A stretch of DNA of 44,630 bases, taken from assembly GCA_017403265.1 (NCBI GenBank), contig JAFQOJ010000058.1, positions 1 to 44,630 of the forward strand. Reading direction: 5' to 3'. The translations under genes were made by a program, and so were the position numbers. The number at the start of each line of letters is the position of its first letter. Position 1 is the stretch's first letter. This DNA comes from Clostridia bacterium (GTDB lineage: Bacteria; Bacillota; Clostridia; Oscillospirales; Acutalibacteraceae). Below, one piece after another: positions 34,443 through 43,075 of the stretch. The notes beneath the pieces were generated by a model that was not told the DNA's origin, did not search any database, and was given only the letters and a program-made list of their open reading frames with translations.

Positions 34443-35599
34443 TTGGCTGATAAAAGAGATTATTATGAAGTTTTGGGTGTAGATAAATCTGCATCTGATG
34501 ACGAATTAAAAAAAGCCTATAGAAAAGCGGCTAAAAAGTACCATCCAGACTTAAATCCAGGGGACGAAAAGGCCGAAAAAGCCTTTAAAGAAGTTAATGA
34601 AGCCTACGAAGTTTTATCCGATAAGGATAAACGTGCCCGCTATGACCAATTTGGTCACGCAGGTGTAGACCCTAACTTCGGCGCAGGTGGCGGTGGCTAC
34701 GGTGGCGGATTTGGCGGCGGATCGGGGATTTTGGCGATTTGGGTGATATTTTCAGTTCATTCTTTGGCGGCGGTTTCGGCGGTGGCGGAAGACGCTCTAA
34801 CCCCAATGCCCCAAGACGCGGTAATGATACTGCGGCTTCGGTGGTTATTTCCTTTGAAGAGGCTGCAAAGGGTTGCAAAAAGAACATAAAGGTTACTAAA
34901 ATCGATTCTTGTCCCGATTGTTCGGGCACAGGAGCCAAAAAGGGTACTACCGTTAAAACCTGCCCTATTTGTCACGGAAGCGGTCAGGTTGCGGCTACAC
35001 AGCGAACACCGTTTGGTGTTATTCAAACCCAACAGGTTTGTAATCAATGCCATGGAAGCGGTAAAATTATTGAAAAACCCTGTGATACCTGTAACGGTAA
35101 GGGTAGAATACGACATACTGTAGAAAAGACGGTTGAAATTCCTGCAGGTATTGATGATGGTCAGGTAATAAATGTACGCGGTGGCGGAGACAGCGGTATA
35201 AACGGCGGTCCAAGCGGTGACCTTCGCATCAATGTAAGTGTGCGTCCGCACCCGATTTTTGTGCGTGACGGCTACGATGTTTACTGCGAGATACCCATTA
35301 CCTTTACACAGGCGGCTTTGGGTGATGAAATTACTGTTCCTACATTAGACGGTAAGGTTAAATTTACCATTCATGAAGGCACCCAACCAGGTGACGAGTT
35401 CAAATTAAAGGGTAAGGGTATTCAAAGGCTTAACTATTCGGGTAAAGGTGACCAGTATGTAAAAATTACGGTTGAAGTACCCAAGGACCTGTCGCGTGCC
35501 CAAAAAGGAAAACTTCAAGAGTTTGAAGACCTTATGGACGATAAAAACTATAATAAGAAAAAGACTTTTATGGATAAATTAAAAGATTTTTTTGATTAA
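34443..35599 (+). pseudogene. dnaJ: Chaperone DnaJ, reading frame broken by a -1 shift
   Basis: Frame A starts at TTG 34443 (AGGAG 7 bases upstream) and encodes the J domain with [13 protein letters not shown] (HPD motif) and the Gly/Phe-rich linker, then runs off into unrelated sequence to a stop at 34889. Frame B takes over near 34724 and encodes [15 protein letters not shown], the four CxxCxGxG zinc repeats (CPDCSGTG, CPICHGSG, CNQCHGSG, CDTCNGKG), the C-terminal substrate domain and the end at 35599. The junction is GGATCGGGGATTTTGG. One missing T (GGATTC) would restore [11 protein letters not shown]; slippage of tRNA-Gly on GGGG would give a full protein too. Mutation, sequence error and recoding cannot be separated here. 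Confidence 0.85.
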
Positions 35600-35638
35600 A
35601 AAAAGCATAATGCAGAAATTTCTGCATTATGCTTTTAA
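35598..35638 (+). terminator. Bidirectional terminator between dnaJ and ktrA
   Basis: A perfect 36-base palindrome (35601-35618 / 35619-35636, core GCATAATGCAGAAA) with A run on the left and T run on the right, between convergent genes. Confidence 0.88.
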
Positions 35639-35643
35639 ATTAT

Positions 35644-36288
35644 TTATTTTACTATTTTTTCAATCTCTTTACTGTTACCTAGAACGAGTAAATGCTCACC
35701 TTCGGTAAATACATAGTCGGCATTTAAGAATGGAATAACCTTGCCGTCTTTTTTGCAGGCGATAATGTTTAGGTTGTATCTGTTACGGAAGTCTAGCTCC
35801 ATAACAGTTTTACCCAACCATTTTTTAAGTGGTTCTATTTCAAAAATAGAGTAATCATCGGCAATGTTTATATAATCAAAAACATGCTGCGCACACTCTA
35901 TACCCGCAATTTTACGGCAGATGTCTCTTTCGGGGTAAATAATACAGTCGGCACCGCTTCTCAGTAAGAATTTTTCTTCAATTTGTCGGTTAGCGGTACT
36001 GTAAATTTTCTTGGCGCCCATTTCTTTGAGTAAATCGGTTATTTCAAGGCAAGCTTGGAAGTAGTCCTCTATACAAACGAAGCAAACATCAAAATCCTCT
36101 ACACCAAGGCTTTCAAGCACGCTGCGTTTGGTACAGTCGCATACGCGTGAGGTAACAACCGCTGAGTTGATATTTTCAACCTTTGCAGAGTTTATATCTG
36201 CAAGCATTATTTCACAGTTGTTTTTACTAAGCTCATCGCAAAGGTGATTGCCAAGCGAGCCCATACCTATAATTAAAAAAGATTTCAT
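35644..36288 (-). CDS. ktrA: Potassium uptake regulatory subunit, KtrA-like (RCK protein)
   Basis: 214-residue cytoplasmic RCK protein that gates the KtrB channel in response to nucleotides. It has an N-terminal Rossmann domain (FLIIGMGSLGNHLCDEL, glycine-rich loop; LADIN at the end of the second strand) and a C-terminal TrkA_C domain (about 135-214, with NLNIIACKKDGKVIPF and GEHLLVLGN). Length matches single-RCK KtrA. AAGGAG precedes the ATG. It lies 21 bases downstream of ktrB on the same strand. Confidence 0.9.
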   Translation of the reverse strand: MKSFLIIGMGSLGNHLCDELSKNNCEIMLADINSAKVENINSAVVTSRVCDCTKRSVLESLGVEDFDVCFVCIEDYFQACLEITDLLKEMGAKKIYSTANRQIEEKFLLRSGADCIIYPERDICRKIAGIECAQHVFDYINIADDYSIFEIEPLKKWLGKTVMELDFRNRYNLNIIACKKDGKVIPFLNADYVFTEGEHLLVLGNSKEIEKIVK

Positions 36289-36309
36289 AATAAAACTCCT
36301 TTATACAAA

Positions 36310-37644
36310 TTAACCTACAGTAATTGTTTCAGCGGGGTAGTTGATAGGTGCAGAATGTTTCTTCTCAAATAAAGCTGCCGCAAAAGAGACACTTCCTACT
36401 CTGCCGCAGTACATAAGCAGAATTAATACTATTTGTGAGATTGAGCTGAGTGAAGTTGTAATACCAGCAGTAAGACCTACGGTGCTTATGGCTGAAAAGG
36501 TTTCGATTAAAGCGCTGCTAAGGCTTACAGGCTCGGTTGCACAAATTATAAATGCACCGCCCAAAGCAAGCGATAGATTGATAAAGGTAATAAGCAAAGC
36601 CTTATTTAAAAATTCATTTTTGATGCTTTTGCCAAATGCGGTGATACCGTCCCTGCCGCGTATTGAAGAGAAAACAAAGGCAAGCATAACAAAAAGTGAT
36701 GTGGTTTTTATACCACCTGCAGTTGAGCTTGAACTGCCGCCTATGAACATAAGGAAAATTGTTAAAAGCTTTGATGCTTCTGAAAGGGAGGCAATATCAA
36801 CGCTGTTAAAGCCTGCCGTTCTGGGAGTTACGGCGCTGAAAAAGCTGTTTAAAAGCTTTCCGCCTAATGACATATCATCAAATAACTTATTATGTTCAAA
36901 AATAAAGAATAAGCAGGTGCTGAGTAATAAAAGTATGGCGGTAACTGTCATTACAATTTTGCTGTGTAAATTAAGCCTTTTAAAGCGGAAGCGCTTCACA
37001 GTAATGTCATCCCAAACAAGAAAGCCTAAGCCGCCTATAATAATAAGTGCTGAAATTACAAGTATTACCAATGGGTCGTTATTAAAACTGACAAGAGAGT
37101 TGAATGGTGTGGGCTTTCCAAGTAGGTCAAACCCTGCATTACAAAATGCCGAAACGGAATGGAAAACGCTATAATATACACCTTTTAAAAATCCAAAAAG
37201 CGGAATAAAGCGGATAGATAAAAGCACGGCACCCAATGTTTCGACAATAAGCGTGCCCCAAAAGATTTTTTTAATGAGGTTAGAAAAATTATTCATACGG
37301 GTGGTATTTATGCTTTCTGCCATAATCACCTTCTCGCGAAGTCCTTTTCTACGAATAATAAGTCTGTAGAAAACTGTAGCAATGGTCATATATCCGAGAC
37401 CGCCCAGCTGAATAAGCCCTAAAATTACAATTTGACCGAAAACTGACCAATAGGTTACAGTGTTTTGTAGAACAAGCCCCGTAACGCAAGAAGCCGACAC
37501 TGAGGTGAACAATGCAGTACAAAAGGGAGCAGAGTCACCACTGCGGGTTGCAAAGGGGAGCATAAGCAGCAATGTGCCAATTATAGCTATACAAAAATAC
37601 CCTAAAGCGATAATCTGTATATGGGAAAGTATTTTCCGCTTCAT
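36310..37644 (-). CDS. ktrB: Potassium uptake channel subunit, KtrB-like (Trk/Ktr/HKT family)
   Basis: 444-residue membrane protein with four M1-P-M2 units. Filter-like stretches are visible: SASCVTGLVL (about 48), SVSAFCNAGFDLLG (about 160), TPRTAGFNSVDIAS (about 270) and STVGLTAGITTSL (about 390); FIGGSSSSTAGGIKTTS is the gating-loop region. It starts MKRKILSHIQIIALGY behind AGGTGA. With ktrA it should form Na+-dependent K+ uptake. It is divergent from a second K+ system 144 bases away. Confidence 0.93.
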   Translation of the reverse strand: MKRKILSHIQIIALGYFCIAIIGTLLLMLPFATRSGDSAPFCTALFTSVSASCVTGLVLQNTVTYWSVFGQIVILGLIQLGGLGYMTIATVFYRLIIRRKGLREKVIMAESINTTRMNNFSNLIKKIFWGTLIVETLGAVLLSIRFIPLFGFLKGVYYSVFHSVSAFCNAGFDLLGKPTPFNSLVSFNNDPLVILVISALIIIGGLGFLVWDDITVKRFRFKRLNLHSKIVMTVTAILLLLSTCLFFIFEHNKLFDDMSLGGKLLNSFFSAVTPRTAGFNSVDIASLSEASKLLTIFLMFIGGSSSSTAGGIKTTSLFVMLAFVFSSIRGRDGITAFGKSIKNEFLNKALLITFINLSLALGGAFIICATEPVSLSSALIETFSAISTVGLTAGITTSLSSISQIVLILLMYCGRVGSVSFAAALFEKKHSAPINYPAETITVG

Positions 37645-37673
37645 TTGATCACCTAACTTAAAAAACTAGAATA

Positions 37674-37702
37674 ATTATACTACAGTTTTTTGGTAATTTC
37701 AA
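37674..37702 (-). promoter_or_regulatory. Promoter of ktrB-ktrA
   Basis: On the minus strand TTGAAA (37702-37697), 17-base spacer, TATAAT (37679-37674), about 30 bases before the ATG. The leader is too short for a c-di-AMP riboswitch. Confidence 0.75.
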
Positions 37703-37717
37703 CATTATAAAAAAATA

Positions 37718-37746
37718 TTGTAATATTGAAGATAAAGTGTTAAAAT
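37718..37746 (+). promoter_or_regulatory. Promoter of trkA-trkH
   Basis: TTGTAA (37718-37723), 17-base spacer, TAAAAT (37741-37746). It starts only 15 bases from the -35 of the opposite promoter. Confidence 0.6.
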
Positions 37747-37788
37747 AAAATTATATATGTTTATATTTTAAGGTGAAGGACGCTTTAT

Positions 37789-39147
37789 ATGAAAATAATT
37801 ATTAGTGGTTGCGGAAAAATAGGACGAACGATTCTTAAAAACTTAGCTAATGAAGGGCATGATATTGTAGCTATAGATACTAATCCCGATGTTATAACCG
37901 AACTAACGAATATTTATGATGTAATGGGTGTTTGCGGTAACGGTACCGATAGCGATGTATTGCAAGAGGCAGGCGTTTCCGATGCTCAGTTGGTGGCATC
38001 TTTTACAAACTCGGACGAGCTTAATATGCTAACCTGCTTTTTGGCAAAAAAGCTGGGTGCTGCCCATACAATTGCCCGTATTCGTAATCCCGAATATAAT
38101 GACAAAAGCCTTGCTTTTATGAAGCAACAATTAGAAATTTCCTTTACAGTAAATCCCGAACTTATGGCAGCACGTGAAATTTTTAATATCCTGCAGCTTC
38201 CGTCGGCTGTTAATGTGGAAACCTTTAGCGTGCGTAATTTTGAGATGATAGAGCTTAAATTAAAAGCAGATTCTGCTTTAGATAATTTAAAGATAAGCGA
38301 TTTGCGAGGTAAGTATAAATCAAAGTATTTAATTTGTGCTGTACAGCGTGGAGAAAATGCATATATTCCTGATGGTAATTTTGTGCTTAAAAGCGGTGAC
38401 AAGATAGGTATCTGCGCCACTCCAACCGAGATTCTGAAGTTAATGAGAGAAATGGGTGTACAACAAAATCCTGCTAAAAAAATTATGATATTGGGTGGAG
38501 GCAGTACGGCATATTATTTAGCAAAGCAGCTTTCAAGTCTCAATAATTTGGTAATTATAATTGAGAAAAGCTCAGAGGTTTGCGCGAAGCTTTGCGAAGC
38601 CTTCCCGAAGGCAGTAGTAGTTAACGGTGATGGTACCAACCAAGAGGTTTTGATAGAAGAGGGCGTTGGCGTAATTGATGCCCTTGTGTCACTTACGGGT
38701 ATGGATGAGCAAAACATATTGATGTCGGCTTATGCTCAGAACAAAGGAGTTCCAAAGGTTATTACTAAAATCAACAGAAGTGTACTTGTGCCTATGGCAG
38801 ACAGTTGGGGCCTTGATACAATAATAACACCTAAGAAAATAGTTTCGGATGTTATATTAAAATATGTTCGTGCGCTTGAAAATTCGCAAGATAGCAGTGT
38901 GGAAACTCTTTATAGGCTTATGGACGATAAGGTTGAAGCGCTTGAATTTATTGTTAAAGAAGGTTTGGATTTCTTGGGAGTTCCATTCAAAGAACTCAAA
39001 ATGAAGTCTAATATACTTATCGCGGGTATTATACGTGATAGAAAAACTATCATTCCCTCAGGTGAGGATATGCTTCTTGCAGGGGATAAGGTGGTTGTTT
39101 TGGCGGCAAATCAGCGAATAAATAATTTATCGGACATCAAAGGGTGA
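37789..39147 (+). CDS. trkA: Trk system potassium uptake protein TrkA (double RCK)
   Basis: 452-residue peripheral NAD-binding subunit with two RCK modules: first Rossmann loop IISGCGKIGRTILKNL (about 2-17) with VAIDTN, first TrkA_C (about 140-220), second loop MILGGGSTAYYLAKQL (about 231-247) and second TrkA_C to the end. Double-RCK TrkA partners TrkH, which follows 6 bases later. AGGTG lies upstream of the ATG at 37789. Confidence 0.94.
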   Translation: MKIIISGCGKIGRTILKNLANEGHDIVAIDTNPDVITELTNIYDVMGVCGNGTDSDVLQEAGVSDAQLVASFTNSDELNMLTCFLAKKLGAAHTIARIRNPEYNDKSLAFMKQQLEISFTVNPELMAAREIFNILQLPSAVNVETFSVRNFEMIELKLKADSALDNLKISDLRGKYKSKYLICAVQRGENAYIPDGNFVLKSGDKIGICATPTEILKLMREMGVQQNPAKKIMILGGGSTAYYLAKQLSSLNNLVIIIEKSSEVCAKLCEAFPKAVVVNGDGTNQEVLIEEGVGVIDALVSLTGMDEQNILMSAYAQNKGVPKVITKINRSVLVPMADSWGLDTIITPKKIVSDVILKYVRALENSQDSSVETLYRLMDDKVEALEFIVKEGLDFLGVPFKELKMKSNILIAGIIRDRKTIIPSGEDMLLAGDKVVVLAANQRINNLSDIKG

Positions 39148-39153
39148 TAATTT

Positions 39154-40611
39154 ATGAATCGTAGAATCATTTTTTATATGCTCGGTCAAATTTTAAAGGT
39201 TGAAGCTGTGCTGATGTTATTACCGCTTATATGCTCTGTTATATACCGTGAAAAAAGCGCAATAACATTTGTTATAACGATTGCCCTAGCATTACTGCTT
39301 GGTTTTTTACTTACTTTATTAAATAAACCTAAAGACAAAACTTTTTTCGCAAAGGAAGGTTTTGTAATAGTAGCATTATCGTGGATGACCTTATCGGTTG
39401 TTGGGGCGCTTCCCTTTGTTATAAGCGGTGCAATTCCTAATTTTGTGGATGCTTTTTTTGAAACGGTGAGTGGCTTCACTACAACGGGTGCTACCATTTT
39501 GGGTGGCACCGAAATTGAAGGGATGTCAAAAGGGCTTTTATTTTGGCGTAGCTTTACTCACTGGATAGGCGGTATGGGAATACTTGTGCTTGTTATGGCT
39601 ATTGTTCCTACCGATTCGGGACGCTCTATTCATATTATCCGTGCCGAAATGCCAGGACCGATAGTAGGTAAGCTTGTGCCAAAGCTTAAAAGTACCGCTA
39701 AAATTTTATATCTAATTTATATCATCCTTACATTGTTAGAGGTTATACTGCTGTTTGCAGGCGGAATGAGTCTTTTTGAATCACTTGTACATTCTTTTGG
39801 TACTGCGGGTACGGGCGGCTTCGGTGTTAAGGGTGACAGTATAGCTTCTTACAGCCCATATTTACAGTGGGTTATCACGGTGTTTATGCTGATTTTCGGT
39901 ATAAACTTCAATATTTATTATCTTATAATTGCGGGCAAGCTTCGTACTGCATTTAAAAGTGAGGAGCTTTGGTGCTATGTTGGTATAGTTATAGCAGCAG
40001 TAGCGCTTGTAACATACAATATCCATAATTTATTTGATGGTTTTTGGGAAACAGTACGGCAATCGGCTTTTCAGGTGGCGTCTATTATTACCACAACAGG
40101 TTATGCCACAACCGATTTTAATTTGTGGCCCGGTCTTTCAAAGGGAATACTTTTTATCCTTATGTTCATCGGTGCTTGTGCAGGATCTACTGCGGGCGGT
40201 ATCAAGGTTTCGAGAATTGTATTGCTGTTTAAGCGTATTTCTGCGAATCTTCGGCATATGATACATCCGCGCGGTGCTGAGGCGGTGCGCTTTGAGGGTA
40301 AAAAAGTAGAAAGCGAAACATTAAACGGAGTTTTAGTTTACTTTGCGATATATTTTGTTTGCTTTACGGTAATACTGTTTGTACTCCTTTTTGAGCCGTT
40401 TGATTTTGAAACTAACATATCCGCTGTTGCGGCTTGCTTTAATAATGTAGGCCCCGGTCTTTCTAAAGTAGGACCAATGGGTAACTACGATATTTTTTCA
40501 TATCTTTCGAAAATGGTTTTGTCGGTTGCTATGCTACTCGGCAGACTTGAAATTTATCCGCTTATACTTTTATTCTCACCGCGCAATTGGATTAAATCTA
40601 GAAACAAATAA
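39154..40611 (+). CDS. trkH: Trk system potassium uptake channel TrkH
   Basis: 485-residue membrane protein, longer than KtrB because of two extra N-terminal helices, as in TrkH. Filter motifs: SGFTTTGATILGG (about 107), SFGTAGTGGFGVKG (about 215), ITTTGYATTDFN (about 313) and CFNNVGPGLSKVGP (about 427). FIGACAGSTAGGIKVSR is the gate-loop region. It is co-transcribed with trkA. A terminator follows within 5 bases. Confidence 0.95.
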   Translation: MNRRIIFYMLGQILKVEAVLMLLPLICSVIYREKSAITFVITIALALLLGFLLTLLNKPKDKTFFAKEGFVIVALSWMTLSVVGALPFVISGAIPNFVDAFFETVSGFTTTGATILGGTEIEGMSKGLLFWRSFTHWIGGMGILVLVMAIVPTDSGRSIHIIRAEMPGPIVGKLVPKLKSTAKILYLIYIILTLLEVILLFAGGMSLFESLVHSFGTAGTGGFGVKGDSIASYSPYLQWVITVFMLIFGINFNIYYLIIAGKLRTAFKSEELWCYVGIVIAAVALVTYNIHNLFDGFWETVRQSAFQVASIITTTGYATTDFNLWPGLSKGILFILMFIGACAGSTAGGIKVSRIVLLFKRISANLRHMIHPRGAEAVRFEGKKVESETLNGVLVYFAIYFVCFTVILFVLLFEPFDFETNISAVAACFNNVGPGLSKVGPMGNYDIFSYLSKMVLSVAMLLGRLEIYPLILLFSPRNWIKSRNK

Positions 40612-40615
40612 CTTT

Positions 40616-40643
40616 AAAAGGACTTCATAAGAAGTCCTTTTAT
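40616..40643 (+). terminator. Bidirectional terminator between trkH and the Rieske oxidoreductase
   Basis: AAAAGGACTTC (40616-40626) / GAAGTCCTTTT (40631-40641), loop ATAA, between convergent genes. Confidence 0.92.
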
Positions 40644-41942
40644 TTATAGCTTTTTATCGTCAGTAGCAGGGTTATTAAGCAGTTTTCCGCTTTTAGAAAA
40701 GCGCGAGCCGTGGCAGGGGCAGTCCCATGAATGCTCTGCCTTGTTATACTTTAAAGCACACCCTAAATGCGGGCAACGCGGTTTAGTGGGCGTTAAAAGA
40801 TTTATTACGCTTTCGGCACCGTTTATTGCTAATTGCGGACGCAAAATTGTTCTTGTAGGTAAAAAAATCTCTTTATAACAATTTTCTTTGCCTGTTATTA
40901 AATCACAAAGCAGTTTTGCCGATACTAATGCCGAAGTCATACCCCATTTATTAAAGCCTGTTGCGACATACAGCGTTGGTGTATTTTTAGAATATTCGCC
41001 TATATATGCAATATCGTCTAAGGTTTTACAGTCCTGAGTTGCAAAATGGGTAATCTCTTTTGATTGTGGATAATGAATGTTTGCAAAGTGACGAAGTTCT
41101 GTATAGCTTCCGCCTTTTTTGCCTGTGCGATGACCGCGACCACCCAAAAGCAGTAAATTATTATAGTTTCTAAACGAAAGCCCTGTGTCCGCTTCGTCTA
41201 CGTATATTCCGTTTACATTTTGGGCATTTTTTAGCGCTAAAACATACGAACGGTGTTGATACATTTTTAAAAAATATCCGCCGTGTTTATTGATAAAGGG
41301 GAAGTGGGTTGCTACGATAATTTTTTTAGCTTTAATTTTGCCGTACCCAGTTTTAGCACCGCTTGGGAGTAATTCTAATACTTTTGTATTTTCGTAGATA
41401 TTAAGCTCTTTTGCTATGGTATATAGAAATTTTAACGGGTTAAACTGCGCTTGATTTTTAACCTTTACGGCACCCGAAACCTTAAGGGGAAGCGGTAAAT
41501 CGGTAACAAGCTCGGCATTAACACCTGCTTCATTTAATGCTTTAACTTCATTTTCTATTTTTCGTATGCTTTTTAAAGAATAAACATACGAGTCGGTTTC
41601 CAAGAAATCACAGTCAATACTTTGGCACATATTACGGTAGTCGCCGAGTGCTTCATTATGTGCTTTTAAATAAAGTGATAATGTATCCTTGCCAAAGCGT
41701 TTAAGCATTTTATCAAAAATAGCGCCGTGATGATAGGTTATTTTAGCGGTTGTGTTTTGTGTTACGCCACTGCAAATAGTGTTTTGCTCGGCAATAACAT
41801 AGTCAACACCTGCCGCTTTAAGCATATATCCGCATAATATTCCGCTTATTCCGCCGCCGATAATTAAAACATCGGTTTTAATATCGCCTTTTAATGTGGG
41901 GAAATTGGGCTTTTTTGTACCGCCGTGCCAAATAGATTCCAT
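40644..41942 (-). CDS. FAD-dependent oxidoreductase with C-terminal Rieske domain
   Basis: 432 residues. The N-terminal DAO-type flavin fold has DVLIIGGGISGILCGYMLKAAGV (dinucleotide loop, about 25-47), AEQNTICSGVTQNTTAKITYHHG and a closing ATGFNKWGMTSAL (about 343). The Rieske [2Fe-2S] domain occupies the last 50 residues, with CPHLGC and CPCHGSRF (two Cys-His pairs). This architecture is common in Firmicutes, with an unknown electron partner. At 432 residues it is shorter than the roughly 500-residue relatives I know: the Rieske part ends soon after GKLLNNPATDD. It is divergent from lexA. Confidence 0.88.
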   Translation of the reverse strand: MESIWHGGTKKPNFPTLKGDIKTDVLIIGGGISGILCGYMLKAAGVDYVIAEQNTICSGVTQNTTAKITYHHGAIFDKMLKRFGKDTLSLYLKAHNEALGDYRNMCQSIDCDFLETDSYVYSLKSIRKIENEVKALNEAGVNAELVTDLPLPLKVSGAVKVKNQAQFNPLKFLYTIAKELNIYENTKVLELLPSGAKTGYGKIKAKKIIVATHFPFINKHGGYFLKMYQHRSYVLALKNAQNVNGIYVDEADTGLSFRNYNNLLLLGGRGHRTGKKGGSYTELRHFANIHYPQSKEITHFATQDCKTLDDIAYIGEYSKNTPTLYVATGFNKWGMTSALVSAKLLCDLITGKENCYKEIFLPTRTILRPQLAINGAESVINLLTPTKPRCPHLGCALKYNKAEHSWDCPCHGSRFSKSGKLLNNPATDDKKL

Positions 41943-41978
41943 ACTAACACCTCATTTTTTAGTATTCAATAATTTTGC

Positions 41979-42026
41979 TTGCAATATACCTAAATAAATG
42001 TTATACTGAATACGAATAAATGTTCG
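41979..42026 (+). promoter_or_regulatory. lexA promoter with SOS box
   Basis: TTGCAA (41979-41984), 17-base spacer, TATACT (42002-42007), then CGAATAAATGTTCG (42013-42026), one base from the Gram-positive LexA consensus CGAAC-N4-GTTCG, over the start site. Autoregulation of lexA is implied. Confidence 0.9.
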
Positions 42027-42037
42027 AGGTGTGATTT

Positions 42038-42625
42038 ATGCCTAAAAAACCGCTAAGTGAAAAACAACAAAGTGTTTATAATTTTATAGTAAAGCAAATG
42101 GCAAGCGGATTTCCGCCCACAGTTCGCGAAATTTGCAATAATACAGGTATTAAGTCTACTTCAACCGTACACGCAATTTTGGGTGTACTTGAAGAAGAAG
42201 GCTATATTGTACGTGATGCTAAATATTCACGCGCAATAAAGCTTGATATGGGGTATGATTCATCTATGGTGCCGCTTGTGGGTAGAATTACCGCAGGTAA
42301 GCCTATATTGGCGGTTGAGGAAATTGAGGATTACATACCATATCCCTCAAAGGATGCCGACGGTCTTTTTGCGTTAAAGGTTGTAGGCTACAGTATGAAA
42401 AATGTTGGAATAATGGACGGCGATGTAATAGTTGCCGATAAAAATTCTCCCTGCCGCAGCGGTGATATTGTTGTAGGTATGGATGGGGAAGAAGCTACTG
42501 TAAAGCGCCTTTTAATTAAGGACAAAAAGATTATATTTATGCCCGAAAATGAAGATTTTGAGCCTATTTATCCCGAGAATCCTACCGTGCTCGGCAAGGT
42601 TGTAGGTAGTTTCAGGAAGTATTGA
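42038..42625 (+). CDS. lexA: SOS-response repressor LexA
   Basis: 195-residue repressor and self-cleaving protease. The N-terminal winged helix (LSEKQQSVYNFIVKQM, PPTVREICNNTGIKSTSTVHAIL) binds SOS boxes. The C-terminal S24 domain has the Ala-Gly cleavage site in RITAGKP (86-87), the nucleophile Ser119 in VVGYSMKN and the general base Lys156 in EEATVKRLL. RecA filaments trigger cleavage after DNA damage. AGGTG precedes the ATG. Three bases separate it from rnhA, suggesting co-transcription under SOS control. Confidence 0.96.
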   Translation: MPKKPLSEKQQSVYNFIVKQMASGFPPTVREICNNTGIKSTSTVHAILGVLEEEGYIVRDAKYSRAIKLDMGYDSSMVPLVGRITAGKPILAVEEIEDYIPYPSKDADGLFALKVVGYSMKNVGIMDGDVIVADKNSPCRSGDIVVGMDGEEATVKRLLIKDKKIIFMPENEDFEPIYPENPTVLGKVVGSFRKY

Positions 42626-42628
42626 TTT

Positions 42629-43075
42629 ATGAAATATATTGAACTTTTTACTGACGGAGCTTGTTCAGGTAATCCCGGCCCTGGCGGATGGGGAGTAGTG
42701 CTTCGTTATAACGGCTATGAAAAAGAGCTTTCGGGCGGAGAAGAAAACACCACAAATAACCGTATGGAATTAACCGCCGCAATAGAAGGGCTTTCGGCAC
42801 TAAAAGAGCCTTGCAAGGTAAGGCTTGTTACCGATTCTAAATATGTGGCTGACGGAATTACTAAAGGTTGGGCAGAATCTTGGCGTAATAATAATTGGCG
42901 CAAATCTGATAAAAAGCCTGCTTTAAACCCTGATTTATGGCAAAAGCTTTTAGACCTTATTAAAGAACATGATGTTACGATTGACTGGGTAAAAGGTCAC
43001 GCAGGTCACCCTGAGAATGAGCGCTGTGACCAATTAGCCGTAGCGTACTACAAAAAATTACAGGAGAATTTATGA
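42629..43075 (+). CDS. rnhA: Ribonuclease HI
   Basis: Cuts the RNA strand of RNA-DNA hybrids. The 148-residue protein has the complete catalytic set: D9 in [17 protein letters not shown]47 in [14 protein letters not shown]69 in LVTDSKYV and D134 in NERCDQLA, with H124 in the VKGHAGH loop and the basic handle [13 protein letters not shown]. Length and features are those of type 1 RNase HI. Its stop overlaps the start of mtaB (ATGA). Confidence 0.96.
   Translation: MKYIELFTDGACSGNPGPGGWGVVLRYNGYEKELSGGEENTTNNRMELTAAIEGLSALKEPCKVRLVTDSKYVADGITKGWAESWRNNNWRKSDKKPALNPDLWQKLLDLIKEHDVTIDWVKGHAGHPENERCDQLAVAYYKKLQENL

Noticed and set aside
34721-34735. Programmed -1 frameshift as the default reading of dnaJ
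   Set aside because: There is no classical X-XXY-YYZ heptamer, and the A+T-poor stretch downstream shows no obvious pseudoknot; a one-base deletion or sequence error is simpler, so recoding is kept only as an alternative.
34757-35251. 164-codon minus-strand frame opposite dnaJ
   Set aside because: Antisense to conserved DnaJ zinc-finger sequence, caused by codon bias of the real gene.
36341-37174. 277-codon plus-strand frame opposite ktrB
   Set aside because: It is a shadow of the real minus-strand channel gene; its translation has no membrane or family pattern and it lacks a ribosome binding site.
37645-37788. c-di-AMP (ydaO) riboswitch before the potassium transporters
   Set aside because: The intergenic region is too short and lacks the conserved elements; only promoters and binding sites are seen.
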